Positions 18,075 through 25,143 of a stretch of DNA of 64,000 nucleotides are shown here, piece after piece. The DNA comes from Streptomyces narbonensis (GTDB taxonomy: Bacteria > Actinomycetota > Actinomycetes > Streptomycetales > Streptomycetaceae), in assembly GCF_014649015.1 (NCBI RefSeq), contig NZ_BMSF01000026.1, positions 1 to 64,000 on the forward strand, written 5' to 3'. The notes below the pieces were generated by a model. It ran no database searches. It was not told the origin of the DNA and was given only the letters and a program-made list of their open reading frames with translations. The stretch's first letter is position 1. Every line of letters begins with the position of its first letter. Both the position numbers and the translations under genes were made by a program.

Positions 18075-18470
18075 ATGGCCGTACAGACGACTCCGGCACC
18101 GGGCAGGTTCACGTTCTCGCAGGTCGCGGTCGCCCTGCAGACCCTGGCCCTGTTCTTCCAGGCGGTCACCGCCGGCATGCTGCTGTCCGGTTCCGTCGGC
18201 GCGGTGCTGCACGACGCCGGCTCGAAGGTGATGTACGGCGCGTCGATGCTGTACGTGCTCGCCGCGGTCCTGGCGTGGCGGCCGGGCGGGGGCTCCCCCC
18301 GCCCGGTCCTCTACGCCTCCGGCTTCCTCGCGCTCGCCTCGGCACAGGTGGTGCTCGGCGTCGCGCACGTGCCGTCGGTCCACGTCCCCCTGGGCATCGT
18401 GATGTTCGCCCTGAGCGTGCTGGCCCTCGCCGCCACGGTACGGACTACACGCGCGGCTGCTGCTGGGTGA
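18075..18470 (+). CDS. Small four-helix membrane protein, probable ECF41 target
   Basis: A 131-aa protein with four predicted membrane helices (about 14-38, 50-66, 74-92, 98-120) and no recognised catalytic motif. ATG start with GAAGGGA upstream. It is divergent from the ECF41 sigma gene across a 123-nt spacer holding an ECF41-like promoter, and its last 26 nt overlap the end of the agmatine deiminase gene on the other strand. Family not identified; a DoxX-like or general integral membrane protein are options. Confidence 0.75.
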   Translation: MAVQTTPAPGRFTFSQVAVALQTLALFFQAVTAGMLLSGSVGAVLHDAGSKVMYGASMLYVLAAVLAWRPGGGSPRPVLYASGFLALASAQVVLGVAHVPSVHVPLGIVMFALSVLALAATVRTTRAAAAG

Positions 18471-19461
18471 TGCAGTGGATGCCGCCGCCGCCCGCGAAGA
18501 TCGTGCGGGCGTCGACGAGGGTGACCGTGCGGTCCGGGAAGAGGCGGCGGAAGATCTCGGCGGCGAGTTCGTCGTGCGGGTCGTCGAAGGCGCAGAGGAT
18601 CACGCCGTCGTTGCACAGGTAGTGGTTGATGTAGGAGTAGTCGACCCAGTCGCCCTCCTCGTCCTTGAGGACGGTGGGGGCCGGGATCTCGACGACCTCC
18701 AGGGGGCGGCCCTGCGCGTCCGTCTGGCCGCGCAGGATGCTCACGTACATCCGCGAGCGCTCGTAGTCCGGGTGGGCCGGGTCCTGCTGGCTGTGGACGA
18801 GGACCGTGCCGGGGCGGGCGAAGGCGGCGACGATGTCGACGTGGCCCTGGGTGCCGTAGAGGCCGTAGTCGCCGCTGAGGCCGTGCGGGAGCCAGATCGC
18901 CTTCGTGGTGCCGAGCCGGGCGTGGATCTCGGCCTCGACCTGCGCGCGGGTCCACTCCGGGTTGCGGCCCGAGCCGAGCTGGACGGTGTCGGTCAGCAGG
19001 ACCGTGCCCTCGCCGTCGACGTGGATCGCGCCGCCCTCGTTGACGAGGGGGGAGGACAGGACCGGGACGCCGGCCGCGTCCGCGACATGGCGGGCGATCT
19101 TCGAGTCGTGCTCCCAGCGGGCCCAGTCCTGGCCGCCCCAGCCGTTGAACACCCAGTCCACGGCGGCGAGTTCGGTGCCGTTCGTGACGAAGGTCGGGCC
19201 GATGTCCCGCATCCAGGCGTCGTCGAGGTCGCGCTCGATCAGGTCGACGTCGTCACCGAGGAGGGCGCGGGCGGAGTCCTTGTCGCCGGGGGCGACGACC
19301 ATCGTCACCGGCTCGTGGCGGCGTACGGCCCGGGCCACCGACGCCCAGGCGGCGCGCGCCTCGGCGAGCTCCTCCTCGTTGGTGAAGGTCGGGTTGGGGC
19401 TGGGCCAGGCCATCCAGGTGCGCTCGTGCGGCATCCACTCGGCGGGCATGCGGTAGGTCAT
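18445..19461 (-). CDS. aguA: Agmatine deiminase
   Basis: A 338-aa enzyme of the guanidino-modifying fold that hydrolyses agmatine to N-carbamoylputrescine and ammonia in arginine/polyamine breakdown. It has MPAEWMPHERTWMAWP at the start, the active-site segments DDAWMRDIGPTFV (about 80-92), NGWGG and VNEGGAIHVDG (Glu/Asp), GHVDIVAAF (His), and the nucleophilic Cys330 in GGGGIHCITQQQP near the C-terminus. The neighbouring NCS1 permease is divergent and a 28-codon frame ends 10 nt before this start, so it may be translated together with it. Confidence 0.95.
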   Translation of the reverse strand: MTYRMPAEWMPHERTWMAWPSPNPTFTNEEELAEARAAWASVARAVRRHEPVTMVVAPGDKDSARALLGDDVDLIERDLDDAWMRDIGPTFVTNGTELAAVDWVFNGWGGQDWARWEHDSKIARHVADAAGVPVLSSPLVNEGGAIHVDGEGTVLLTDTVQLGSGRNPEWTRAQVEAEIHARLGTTKAIWLPHGLSGDYGLYGTQGHVDIVAAFARPGTVLVHSQQDPAHPDYERSRMYVSILRGQTDAQGRPLEVVEIPAPTVLKDEEGDWVDYSYINHYLCNDGVILCAFDDPHDELAAEIFRRLFPDRTVTLVDARTIFAGGGGIHCITQQQPRV

Positions 19462-19471
19462 GGTTCACGTC

Positions 19472-19558
19472 CTAGAGGAAGGAGAGGCGGGGGGAGACGG
19501 ACCCGGCCGCCTCGCAGACGGTGTCCGCGACGTCGCGTTCCGTGGGGGTCGGTCGCAC
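19472..19558 (-). CDS. 28-aa peptide upstream of agmatine deiminase
   Basis: A short frame starting at a GTG with a strong AGGAGG eight to ten bases upstream, reading MRPTPTERDVADTVCEAAGS and then VSPRLSFL, with TAG at 19472. Its stop overlaps the TAGGA that would serve as ribosome site for aguA, so the two could be coupled. The good ribosome site and G/C third positions argue for translation. No known family is recognised; it could be a regulatory leader or a remnant of a longer protein. Confidence 0.5.
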   Translation of the reverse strand: MRPTPTERDVADTVCEAAGSVSPRLSFL

Positions 19559-19575
19559 GTCGAAGCACCTCCTGT

Positions 19576-19595
19576 TTGAGCGCCACTCTAAATGT
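19576..19595. promoter_or_regulatory. Direct-repeat operator copy 1 between aguA and the NCS1 permease
   Basis: TTGAGCGCCACTCTAAATGT. A second copy with 18 of 20 bases identical lies at 19645. Each has a partly palindromic core GAG-5nt-CTC. This copy is close to the ribosome site of the 28-aa peptide. Confidence 0.55.
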
Positions 19596-19644
19596 TGGGA
19601 AGCCTGCTGCCAAACATTGACGTGGCCGACGAGCATGGGTCACA

Positions 19645-19664
19645 TTGAGCGTCACTCTAAACGT
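19645..19664. promoter_or_regulatory. Direct-repeat operator copy 2 between aguA and the NCS1 permease
   Basis: TTGAGCGTCACTCTAAACGT, about 50 bp before the permease start. Between the two copies lies an AATGTT/AACATT dyad (19591-19618). The shared intergenic position suggests one regulator for both directions. Confidence 0.55.
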
Positions 19665-19712
19665 CTTCACGTGCGAGCCGCTCTCGCCCCGCTCCCCTCC
19701 CCAGGAGTCCTC

Positions 19713-21134
19713 ATGCCGATAGAACAGCGCGGAGTCGACACCATCCCCGAGGCCGAACGCACCAGCGGTCCCCGCGATCTCGTGTCGATCCTGCTCGGTT
19801 CCAACCTCTGCCTGGGGGTGATCGTCTTCGGCTGGCTCCCGGTCTCCTTCGGGCTCGACCTCTGGGCCTCGGTCACCTCGGTCGTCACCGGAACCGTCGT
19901 CGGGGTCGCCGTCACCGCCCCGCTCGCACTCGTGTCGCTCCGCACCGCCACCAACCTCTCCACCTCCTCCGGCGCCTTCTTCGGCGTCCGCGGCCGGCTC
20001 GTCGGCTCCGTGGTCGGACTGCTGCTGTCGCTCGGATACACCGCGCTGACGCTGTGGATCGGCGGGGACGTCATGGTGGGGACGCTGGCCCGGCTGGTCG
20101 GCCTGCCGACCGGCGGCGCCTCGCACGCCGTCGTCTACGCCCTGCTCGCCGCCGGCACGGTCGTCGCCGCGGTCTTCGGCTACCGGCTGCTGCTCAAGTT
20201 GAGCAAGGCGCTCGCGGTCGGCATGACCGTGCTCCTCGCGATCGGTGTCGTCGCCTACGCCGGGGACGTCACGACGGCCGCCGTACCGGAGACCCCGTAC
20301 CTGCTCGGCTCGTTCTGGCCGACCTGGCTGCTCTCCGCCGTCGCCGCCGGGCTCAGCGGCCCCGTCGCCTTCATCACCCTGCTCGGCGACTACACCCGGT
20401 ACATCTCGCCCGCGCGGCACAGCGCGAAGAAGGTCTGGTACGCCACCTGTCTCGGCCTGCTCGTCGGCCTGCTGGTCCCCCAGCTCTTCGGTACGTACAC
20501 GGCGCTCGCGGCCCGCGGGGCCCTCGACTACGCCGGGCCGCTCGTCGCCGCCTCGCCCGCCTGGTACCTGGTGCCGCTGCTCCTCGCGGCGACGGCCGGA
20601 TCCGTCGGCAACGCCGGGCTGATGCTCTACTCGATGGGACTCGACCTCGACGCGATCCTGCCCCGCGCCACCCGGGCACGCGCCACGCTCGTGGTCGCGG
20701 CGGTGGCGACGGCCTTCGTCTTCCTGGGCCACTTCGCCTCGGACGCCCAGACGGCGATGACCTCGTTCGTCCTGCTGCTCACCGCGATCGGCACCCCGTG
20801 GGCCGTGATCACCCTGATCGGGCACGCGCGCTGCGGCGGGACGTACGACCCGGAGGCGCTCCAGGTCTACAACAACCGCTCGCGCGGCGGAATCTACTGG
20901 TTCTCGGCAGGCTGGCACCCGCGCGCCACCGCATCCTGGGCGATCGGCGCGGCGGTCGGCCTGGCCGGGGTGTCGACGCCGCTCTACGAGGGGCCGCTGC
21001 TCGCCCTGACGGGCGGGATCGACTGCAGCTTCGTGCTGTCGGGACTGGTGGGCGGCGCGCTGTACGCCGTACTGACGCCGAACAGGGCTCCCCGGACCGT
21101 CACGGCTCCGGAAGCCCTGGCTGCTACGGAGTAG
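19713..21134 (+). CDS. NCS1-family permease (cytosine/purine or related base transporter)
   Basis: A 473-aa, about 12-helix transporter from an ATG with AGGAG six bases upstream. Features of the cytosine permease (CodB) branch of NCS1: RDLVSILLGSNLCLGVIVFGW at helix 1, a glycine-rich helix 3, AAGLSGPVAFITLLGDYTRYI in helix 6 and YNNRSRGGIYWFSAGWHP before the last helices. NCS1 proteins import nucleobases, allantoin, hydantoins or related compounds by cation symport. It is divergent from agmatine deiminase with shared operator-like repeats, so a nitrogen-rich substrate is plausible; the substrate is inferred only. Confidence 0.85.
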   Translation: MPIEQRGVDTIPEAERTSGPRDLVSILLGSNLCLGVIVFGWLPVSFGLDLWASVTSVVTGTVVGVAVTAPLALVSLRTATNLSTSSGAFFGVRGRLVGSVVGLLLSLGYTALTLWIGGDVMVGTLARLVGLPTGGASHAVVYALLAAGTVVAAVFGYRLLLKLSKALAVGMTVLLAIGVVAYAGDVTTAAVPETPYLLGSFWPTWLLSAVAAGLSGPVAFITLLGDYTRYISPARHSAKKVWYATCLGLLVGLLVPQLFGTYTALAARGALDYAGPLVAASPAWYLVPLLLAATAGSVGNAGLMLYSMGLDLDAILPRATRARATLVVAAVATAFVFLGHFASDAQTAMTSFVLLLTAIGTPWAVITLIGHARCGGTYDPEALQVYNNRSRGGIYWFSAGWHPRATASWAIGAAVGLAGVSTPLYEGPLLALTGGIDCSFVLSGLVGGALYAVLTPNRAPRTVTAPEALAATE

Positions 21135-21161
21135 CGGCCACCGCCCTGGCAGTGGCCGCTA
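21132..21161. terminator. Bidirectional terminator between the NCS1 permease and ilvE
   Basis: TAGCGGCCAC (21132-21141) and GTGGCCGCTA (21152-21161) are perfect 10-bp arms; the first contains the permease stop codon. A second near-copy of the arm (GTGGCGGCCAC) follows at about 21172. Confidence 0.65.
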
Positions 21162-21232
21162 CCGCTACGGCGTGGCGGCCACTGCGCTGTGCGGCGTGCG
21201 GCGACCAGGGCCAGACGCCGTGGCCCCGGCCA

Positions 21233-21252
21233 TGATCCGCCGGACAGGCCTA
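21233..21252. repeat. Stop-codon-linked intergenic repeat, copy 1
   Basis: The sequence TGATCCGCCGGACAGGCC followed by TAG/CTA matches copies at about 32.88 and 62.17 kb. On the minus strand the repeat begins with the TAG stop codon of ilvE. Confidence 0.7.
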
Positions 21253-22338
21253 GCCCAGCTCGTGCATCCAGCCGTGGGCGTCCTCGGCCCGGCCGGTCTG
21301 GACGGCGAGCAGCGCGTCGCGCAGCTTCATCGTGACCTCGCCGGGCTCGCCGCCCGACTGCTGCCACTCGCCCCGCTCGGACTTGACCGTGCCGACGGGC
21401 GTGATGACGGCGGCGGTGCCGCAGGCGAAGACCTCGGTCAGGGTGCCGTCGGCGCTGTCGGCCTGCCACTGGTCGATGGAGACGCGGCCCTCCTCCGGCT
21501 TCAGGCCGAGGTCCGCCGCCAGCTTGAGCAGCGAGTCACGGGTGATGCCGGCGAGGAGCGAACCGGTGAGGGTCGGGGTGACCAGCTTGTCGCCGTACAC
21601 GAAGTACAGGTTCATGCCGCCCAGTTCCTCGACCCACTTGTGCTCGACGGCGTCGAGGTAGGCGACCTGGTCGCAGCCCTTCTCCGCCGCCTCGGCCTGC
21701 GCGAGCAGGGAGGCCGCGTAGTTGCCGCCGGTCTTGGCGTCGCCGACGCCGCCGGGGACGGCGCGGACGCGGTTCTCCGAGAGCCAGATCGAGACGGGCT
21801 TCACGCCGCCGGGGAAGTACGGGCCGGCCGGGGAGGCGATGACGACGAAGAGGTACTCGTTGGCCGGGCGGACGCCCAGGCCGACCTCGGTCGCGATCAT
21901 GAACGGACGCAGGTAGAGCGAGGCCTCGCCGCCGTGCGCCGGAACCCACGCCTTGTCCTGCTTGACGAGCACGTCACAGGCCTCGACGAAGGTCTCGACG
22001 GGCAGCTCCGGCATGGCCAGTCGGCGGGCCGAGGCCTGGAAGCGGCGGGCGTTGGCGTCGGGGCGGAAGCTGGCGACCGAGCCGTCGGGGCGGCGGTAGG
22101 CCTTCAGGCCCTCGAAGATCTCCTGGGCGTAGTGCAGGACGTTGGTGGCCGGGTCCAGGTGCAGCGGGCCGTACGGCACGAGCTGGCCGTCGTGCCAGCC
22201 GCGGCCCTCGGTCCACCGGATGGTGACCATGTGGTCGGTGAAGTGGCGGCCGAATCCCGGGTTGGCCAGGATCGCCTCGCGCTCCGCGTCGGACAGCGGG
22301 CTGGAGGAGGGCTTGAGCTCGATCGTGGGCGTCGTCAT
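21250..22338 (-). CDS. ilvE: Branched-chain amino acid aminotransferase
   Basis: A 362-aa fold-type IV PLP enzyme that makes Leu, Ile and Val from their 2-oxo acids with glutamate. Group II BCAT marks: LHYAQEIFEGLKAYRRPDG (68-86), FRPDANARRF, YLRPFMIATE, and GDAKTGGNYAASL with the PLP lysine at 202, followed by EELGGMNLYFVYGD and TEVFACGTAAVITPVG. ATG start with AAGGA upstream. The gene ends inside an intergenic hairpin repeat. leuB lies upstream on the same strand but is separated by a strong terminator, so the two are probably transcribed independently. Confidence 0.96.
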   Translation of the reverse strand: MTTPTIELKPSSSPLSDAEREAILANPGFGRHFTDHMVTIRWTEGRGWHDGQLVPYGPLHLDPATNVLHYAQEIFEGLKAYRRPDGSVASFRPDANARRFQASARRLAMPELPVETFVEACDVLVKQDKAWVPAHGGEASLYLRPFMIATEVGLGVRPANEYLFVVIASPAGPYFPGGVKPVSIWLSENRVRAVPGGVGDAKTGGNYAASLLAQAEAAEKGCDQVAYLDAVEHKWVEELGGMNLYFVYGDKLVTPTLTGSLLAGITRDSLLKLAADLGLKPEEGRVSIDQWQADSADGTLTEVFACGTAAVITPVGTVKSERGEWQQSGGEPGEVTMKLRDALLAVQTGRAEDAHGWMHELG

Positions 22339-22537
22339 GAGTGCGTGTCCTTCACCGGTTGTGTGTGTAGGACCGCGCGCCCGACCCGGTCATCGACCGA
22401 AGTCCATGACTGCGTGGACGTCCGAGCATGCCCGTATGCCACGGCCCCACGTCCGATTATCGCTCGCGGGGACCGGTGCGGGAAACGGGTGAGCGCGGTC
22501 CAGAGTTCGATGGTGGCACCCTGCGGCCGCACAGGTA

Positions 22538-22570
22538 CAGCCGCCGGGTGCAGGTGCGACCCGGCGGCTG
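22538..22570 (-). terminator. Terminator after leuB
   Basis: Twelve-base perfect arms, CAGCCGCCGGGT (22538-22549) and its complement (22559-22570), lie 27 nt beyond the leuB stop and upstream of ilvE. Confidence 0.75.
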
Positions 22571-22597
22571 CTGTCGTATGTCAGTCGGCTGCGCGGG

Positions 22598-23638
22598 TCA
22601 GCTCGCTACTCGCGCGGCGAGCGCGTCGCCGACCTGGGCCGTCGTGCGGACGGCGCTGCCCCGCTCGGTGAGGTCGGCCGAGACGGCCTCCTCGACCCGG
22701 ACGGCCTCGGTCTCGTAGCCGAGGTGGCGCAGCAGGAGGGCGACGGAGAGGACGGTGGCCGTGGGGTCGGCCTTGCCCTGGCCCGCGATGTCCGGCGCGG
22801 AGCCGTGGACCGGCTCGAACATGGACGGGAACTCGCCGCTCGGGTTGATGTTGCCCGAGGCGGCGACGCCGATGCCGCCGGAGACGGCCGCGGCGAGGTC
22901 GGTGATGATGTCGCCGAAGAGGTTGTCGGTGACGATGACGTCGAAGCGGGCCGGGTCGGTGACGAGGAAGATCGTCGCGGCGTCGACGTGCAGGTAGTCG
23001 GTGCTGACCTCGGGGAACTCCGCGGCGACCTTGGTGAAGATGTCCGTCCAGAGGTGGCCGGCGAAGGTCAGCACGTTGTTCTTGTGGACCAGCGTCAGCT
23101 TCTTGCGCGGACGGGCCTGGGCGCGGGCGAAGGCGTCCCGGACGACCCGCTCGACACCGAAGGCGGTGTTGACCGAGACCTCGGTGGCGACCTCGTGCGG
23201 GGTGCCCTTGCGGATGGTGCCGCCGTTGCCGGTGTACGGGCCCTCGGTGCCCTCGCGGACCACGACGAAGTCGATCTCGGGCTGACCGGCGAGCGGGGTG
23301 GCGACGCCGGGGAGCAGCTTCGAGGGGCGCAGGTTGACGTGGTGGTCGAAGGCGAAGCGGAGCTTCAGCAGGAAGCCGCGCTCCAGGACTCCGGACGGCA
23401 CCGACGGGTCGCCGATGGCGCCGAGCAGGATGGCGTCGTGCTTCTTGAGGGAGGCGAGGTCGGCGTCGGTGAGGGTCTCACCGGTGGCGTGGTAGCGCTT
23501 GGCGCCGAAGTCGTACTCCTCGGTCTCCAGCTTCACGTCCTGGGGAAGGACGGCCGAGAGGACCTTGAGGCCCTCGGCCACGACCTCCTGGCCGATGCCG
23601 TCGCCGGGAATGACTGCGAGATTGATGCTGTGAGACAT
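22598..23638 (-). CDS. leuB: 3-isopropylmalate dehydrogenase
   Basis: A 346-aa enzyme oxidising 3-isopropylmalate to 2-oxoisocaproate in leucine synthesis. It has LAVIPGDGIGQEVVAEGLKV at the N-terminus, the substrate loop FDHHVNLRPSKLLPG (about 96-110), FVVVREGTEGPYTG, KNNVL with the catalytic Lys, FDVIVTDNLFGDIITDLAA with the metal-binding Asp residues, and the NAD-binding HGSAPDIAGQGKADPTATVL. The 346-aa length fits the actinobacterial type. No ribosome site precedes the ATG; TAGGGT lies 6 nt before it, suggesting a leaderless mRNA. Confidence 0.96.
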   Translation of the reverse strand: MSHSINLAVIPGDGIGQEVVAEGLKVLSAVLPQDVKLETEEYDFGAKRYHATGETLTDADLASLKKHDAILLGAIGDPSVPSGVLERGFLLKLRFAFDHHVNLRPSKLLPGVATPLAGQPEIDFVVVREGTEGPYTGNGGTIRKGTPHEVATEVSVNTAFGVERVVRDAFARAQARPRKKLTLVHKNNVLTFAGHLWTDIFTKVAAEFPEVSTDYLHVDAATIFLVTDPARFDVIVTDNLFGDIITDLAAAVSGGIGVAASGNINPSGEFPSMFEPVHGSAPDIAGQGKADPTATVLSVALLLRHLGYETEAVRVEEAVSADLTERGSAVRTTAQVGDALAARVAS

Positions 23639-23644
23639 GTCGGC

Positions 23645-23673
23645 ACCCTACTCTTCGTCCCATCGTCTGACAC
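23645..23673 (-). promoter_or_regulatory. Candidate promoter for leaderless leuB mRNA
   Basis: Minus strand: GTGTCA, 17 nt, TAGGGT, 6 nt, ATG. The same hexamer and spacing precede accB in this window. Confidence 0.5.
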
Positions 23674-23724
23674 GTTCCGTCCATCATGTGGACGAACGGA
23701 CAGCCCGAACGGGCGAGCGGAGGC

Positions 23725-23753
23725 CCGAAGGGGCCCGTGCGGGGACCCTTCGG
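23725..23753 (-). terminator. Terminator after the 43-aa gene
   Basis: CCGAAGGG (23725-23732) pairs with CCCTTCGG (23746-23753), 10 nt after the stop of the small gene. Confidence 0.55.
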
Positions 23754-23762
23754 ACCTTCGGA

Positions 23763-23894
23763 TCAGTGGCCGGTCGAGCCGCCGTTGTCACGGCGGTCGA
23801 GGGCGCGCTGGAGGGCGGCGGCCGCGTTCTGGCGGGCCTCGTCGTTGGAACGGGCGGCGGAGTGGCGGACGCGGCGGGCGGTCTGAGTTGCCAT
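23763..23894 (-). CDS. Small basic/Ala-rich protein of 43 aa
   Basis: MATQTARRVRHSAARSNDEA, then RQNAAAALQRALDRRDNGGS and TGH; ATG with AAGGAG nine bases upstream. Predicted to be one amphipathic helix with charged ends. Third-position G/C and a following hairpin support a real gene. The family is not recognised beyond a resemblance to short Streptomyces proteins found next to leuB. Two direct repeats sit just upstream. Confidence 0.65.
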   Translation of the reverse strand: MATQTARRVRHSAARSNDEARQNAAAALQRALDRRDNGGSTGH

Positions 23895-23910
23895 GAGGGA
23901 TCGACTCCTT

Positions 23911-23952
23911 GAGATCAGTGATGATCCGAAAGTGCGGAGATCAGTGGTGATC
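23911..23952. promoter_or_regulatory. Direct repeats upstream of the 43-aa gene
   Basis: GAGATCAGTGATGATC (23911-23926) and GAGATCAGTGGTGATC (23937-23952) differ at one of 16 positions and are 26 bp apart start to start. They lie 17-58 nt upstream of the start codon, in the probable promoter/leader. Confidence 0.5.
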
Positions 23953-24026
23953 GAAGGTGCCGGCAGGGGCGGGGAGCGCCGCCGCAGGGGTTGCCTGCAC
24001 AGGGGCGTCGCGCTCTCGACCGCCAT

Positions 24027-24041
24027 TCGCTGATATAGCGA
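24027..24041. promoter_or_regulatory. Palindrome TCGCT-GATAT-AGCGA
   Basis: Perfect 5-bp arms around an AT-rich centre in the otherwise gene-free spacer between the 43-aa gene and the LysR gene; operator-like, with unknown regulator. Confidence 0.35.
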
Positions 24042-24157
24042 GACGTTCGGCTCCTACAAAGCTAGGGCAGGGAACCGCATCTGTCTCCACAGTTACTCGG
24101 ACTTCCTACTATCTGAGACGGCGTGGGACCGAGAGTCCTCCAGGGGTCGCGCGAGGG

Positions 24158-25042
24158 TCACCCCGCGACGGCCCGCAGCTCCCGGATGAGGGCGCGCACG
24201 GCGAGGGAGGCCGCCAGCTCGGGGGTGGTGACGTAGCCCACCGAGCGGGTCGGGCGCTCCGGGCCGAGATCGGTGATCTCGACCGAGGACGGCGCTCCGA
24301 CCAGGGAGAGCTCCGGCATCACGGCCATCCCGTATCCGGTGCTCACCAACGAGAGGACGGCTCCGTCGTCCTCCGCCTGCACCGTCGCCGGCGGCAGCCA
24401 CTCCTGCCGCGCCCACCATTCCCTGGTGTACGAGGTGCAGTTCTCGGTCCAGTCGACCAGCGGCAGCGAGCGCGGCGCCGGATGCCCCGCCGGGTGCACC
24501 AGCGCGTACCCCTCCTCCAGCAGGGCGCCCCCGACCAGCTCGGGCGGCACGGGCGAGGTGGTCCCGATGGTCGCGATCCCCAGGTCCGCCCGCCCGTCGA
24601 GGACTTCACCGGCGGTGCCGCGCCCGACCTCCCGCACGATCCGCACCTCGGGCACGAGCTCGGGGTGGCGCGCCGTCAGCCGACCGAGGACGCCCGGCAG
24701 CAGATGCAGCGCCGCGCTGCGGAAGGCCGCGATGCGCAGCGGTCCGGCGAGGACGTCGGGTTCGGCACCGCTCCGCGCGCCGCGCACCTCGGCCGCCATC
24801 ACGTCCAGGAGCCGGAGCACCCGTCGGGCGTGCGCGAGCGCCCGCTCGCCCGCGGCTGTCGCGGTGGCCCCGCTCCGCCCCCGCTCGAAGAGGACGGCGC
24901 CCAGCTTGCGTTCGCTGCCCCGCACCGAGTGCGAGACGGCCGACTGGGTCATGCCGAGGGCGACGGCGGCGGCGGAGAAGCCCCGCTCGCGGTCGACGGC
25001 CACCAGGACGCGCAGTTCGCGCGGGGCCAGGTCCTCGGTCAT
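24158..25042 (-). CDS. LysR-family transcriptional regulator
   Basis: About 294 aa from the ATG with GGGAG six bases upstream; a GTG four codons further 5' is an alternative start. N-terminal winged helix-turn-helix (PRELRVLVAVDRERGFSAAA, LGMTQSAVSHSVRGSERKLG, about 5-60), then the periplasmic-binding-protein-like effector domain (about 90-290; LRIAAFRSAALHLLPGVLGR, VSTGYGMAVMPELSLV). It is divergent from an NADP-dependent oxidoreductase, with a T-N11-A box between, the usual arrangement of a LysR activator and its target. Confidence 0.9.
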   Translation of the reverse strand: MTEDLAPRELRVLVAVDRERGFSAAAVALGMTQSAVSHSVRGSERKLGAVLFERGRSGATATAAGERALAHARRVLRLLDVMAAEVRGARSGAEPDVLAGPLRIAAFRSAALHLLPGVLGRLTARHPELVPEVRIVREVGRGTAGEVLDGRADLGIATIGTTSPVPPELVGGALLEEGYALVHPAGHPAPRSLPLVDWTENCTSYTREWWARQEWLPPATVQAEDDGAVLSLVSTGYGMAVMPELSLVGAPSSVEITDLGPERPTRSVGYVTTPELAASLAVRALIRELRAVAG

Positions 25043-25062
25043 CACGGCTCCCACCTCGTCGT

Positions 25063-25077
25063 ATGAGCGGCATTCAT
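25063..25077. promoter_or_regulatory. LysR-type T-N11-A box
   Basis: ATGA-7nt-TCAT is a perfect dyad with a T-N11-A core, in the 101-nt spacer between the LysR gene and the oxidoreductase, 21 nt from one start and 67 nt from the other. Confidence 0.5.
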
Positions 25078-25143
25078 GGATGGGCCGCAGCCATCGACGC
25101 TACCCCCTGCCCGCGCCGCGGATCGCCTCCTACGGTCTGGTCC

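Noticed and set aside
15351..18470. A 1039-codon plus-strand frame ending in the small membrane protein
   Set aside because: Only the last 131 codons (from 18075) have a ribosome site and protein-like sequence; the rest is antisense to the transporter, TetR and ECF41 genes.
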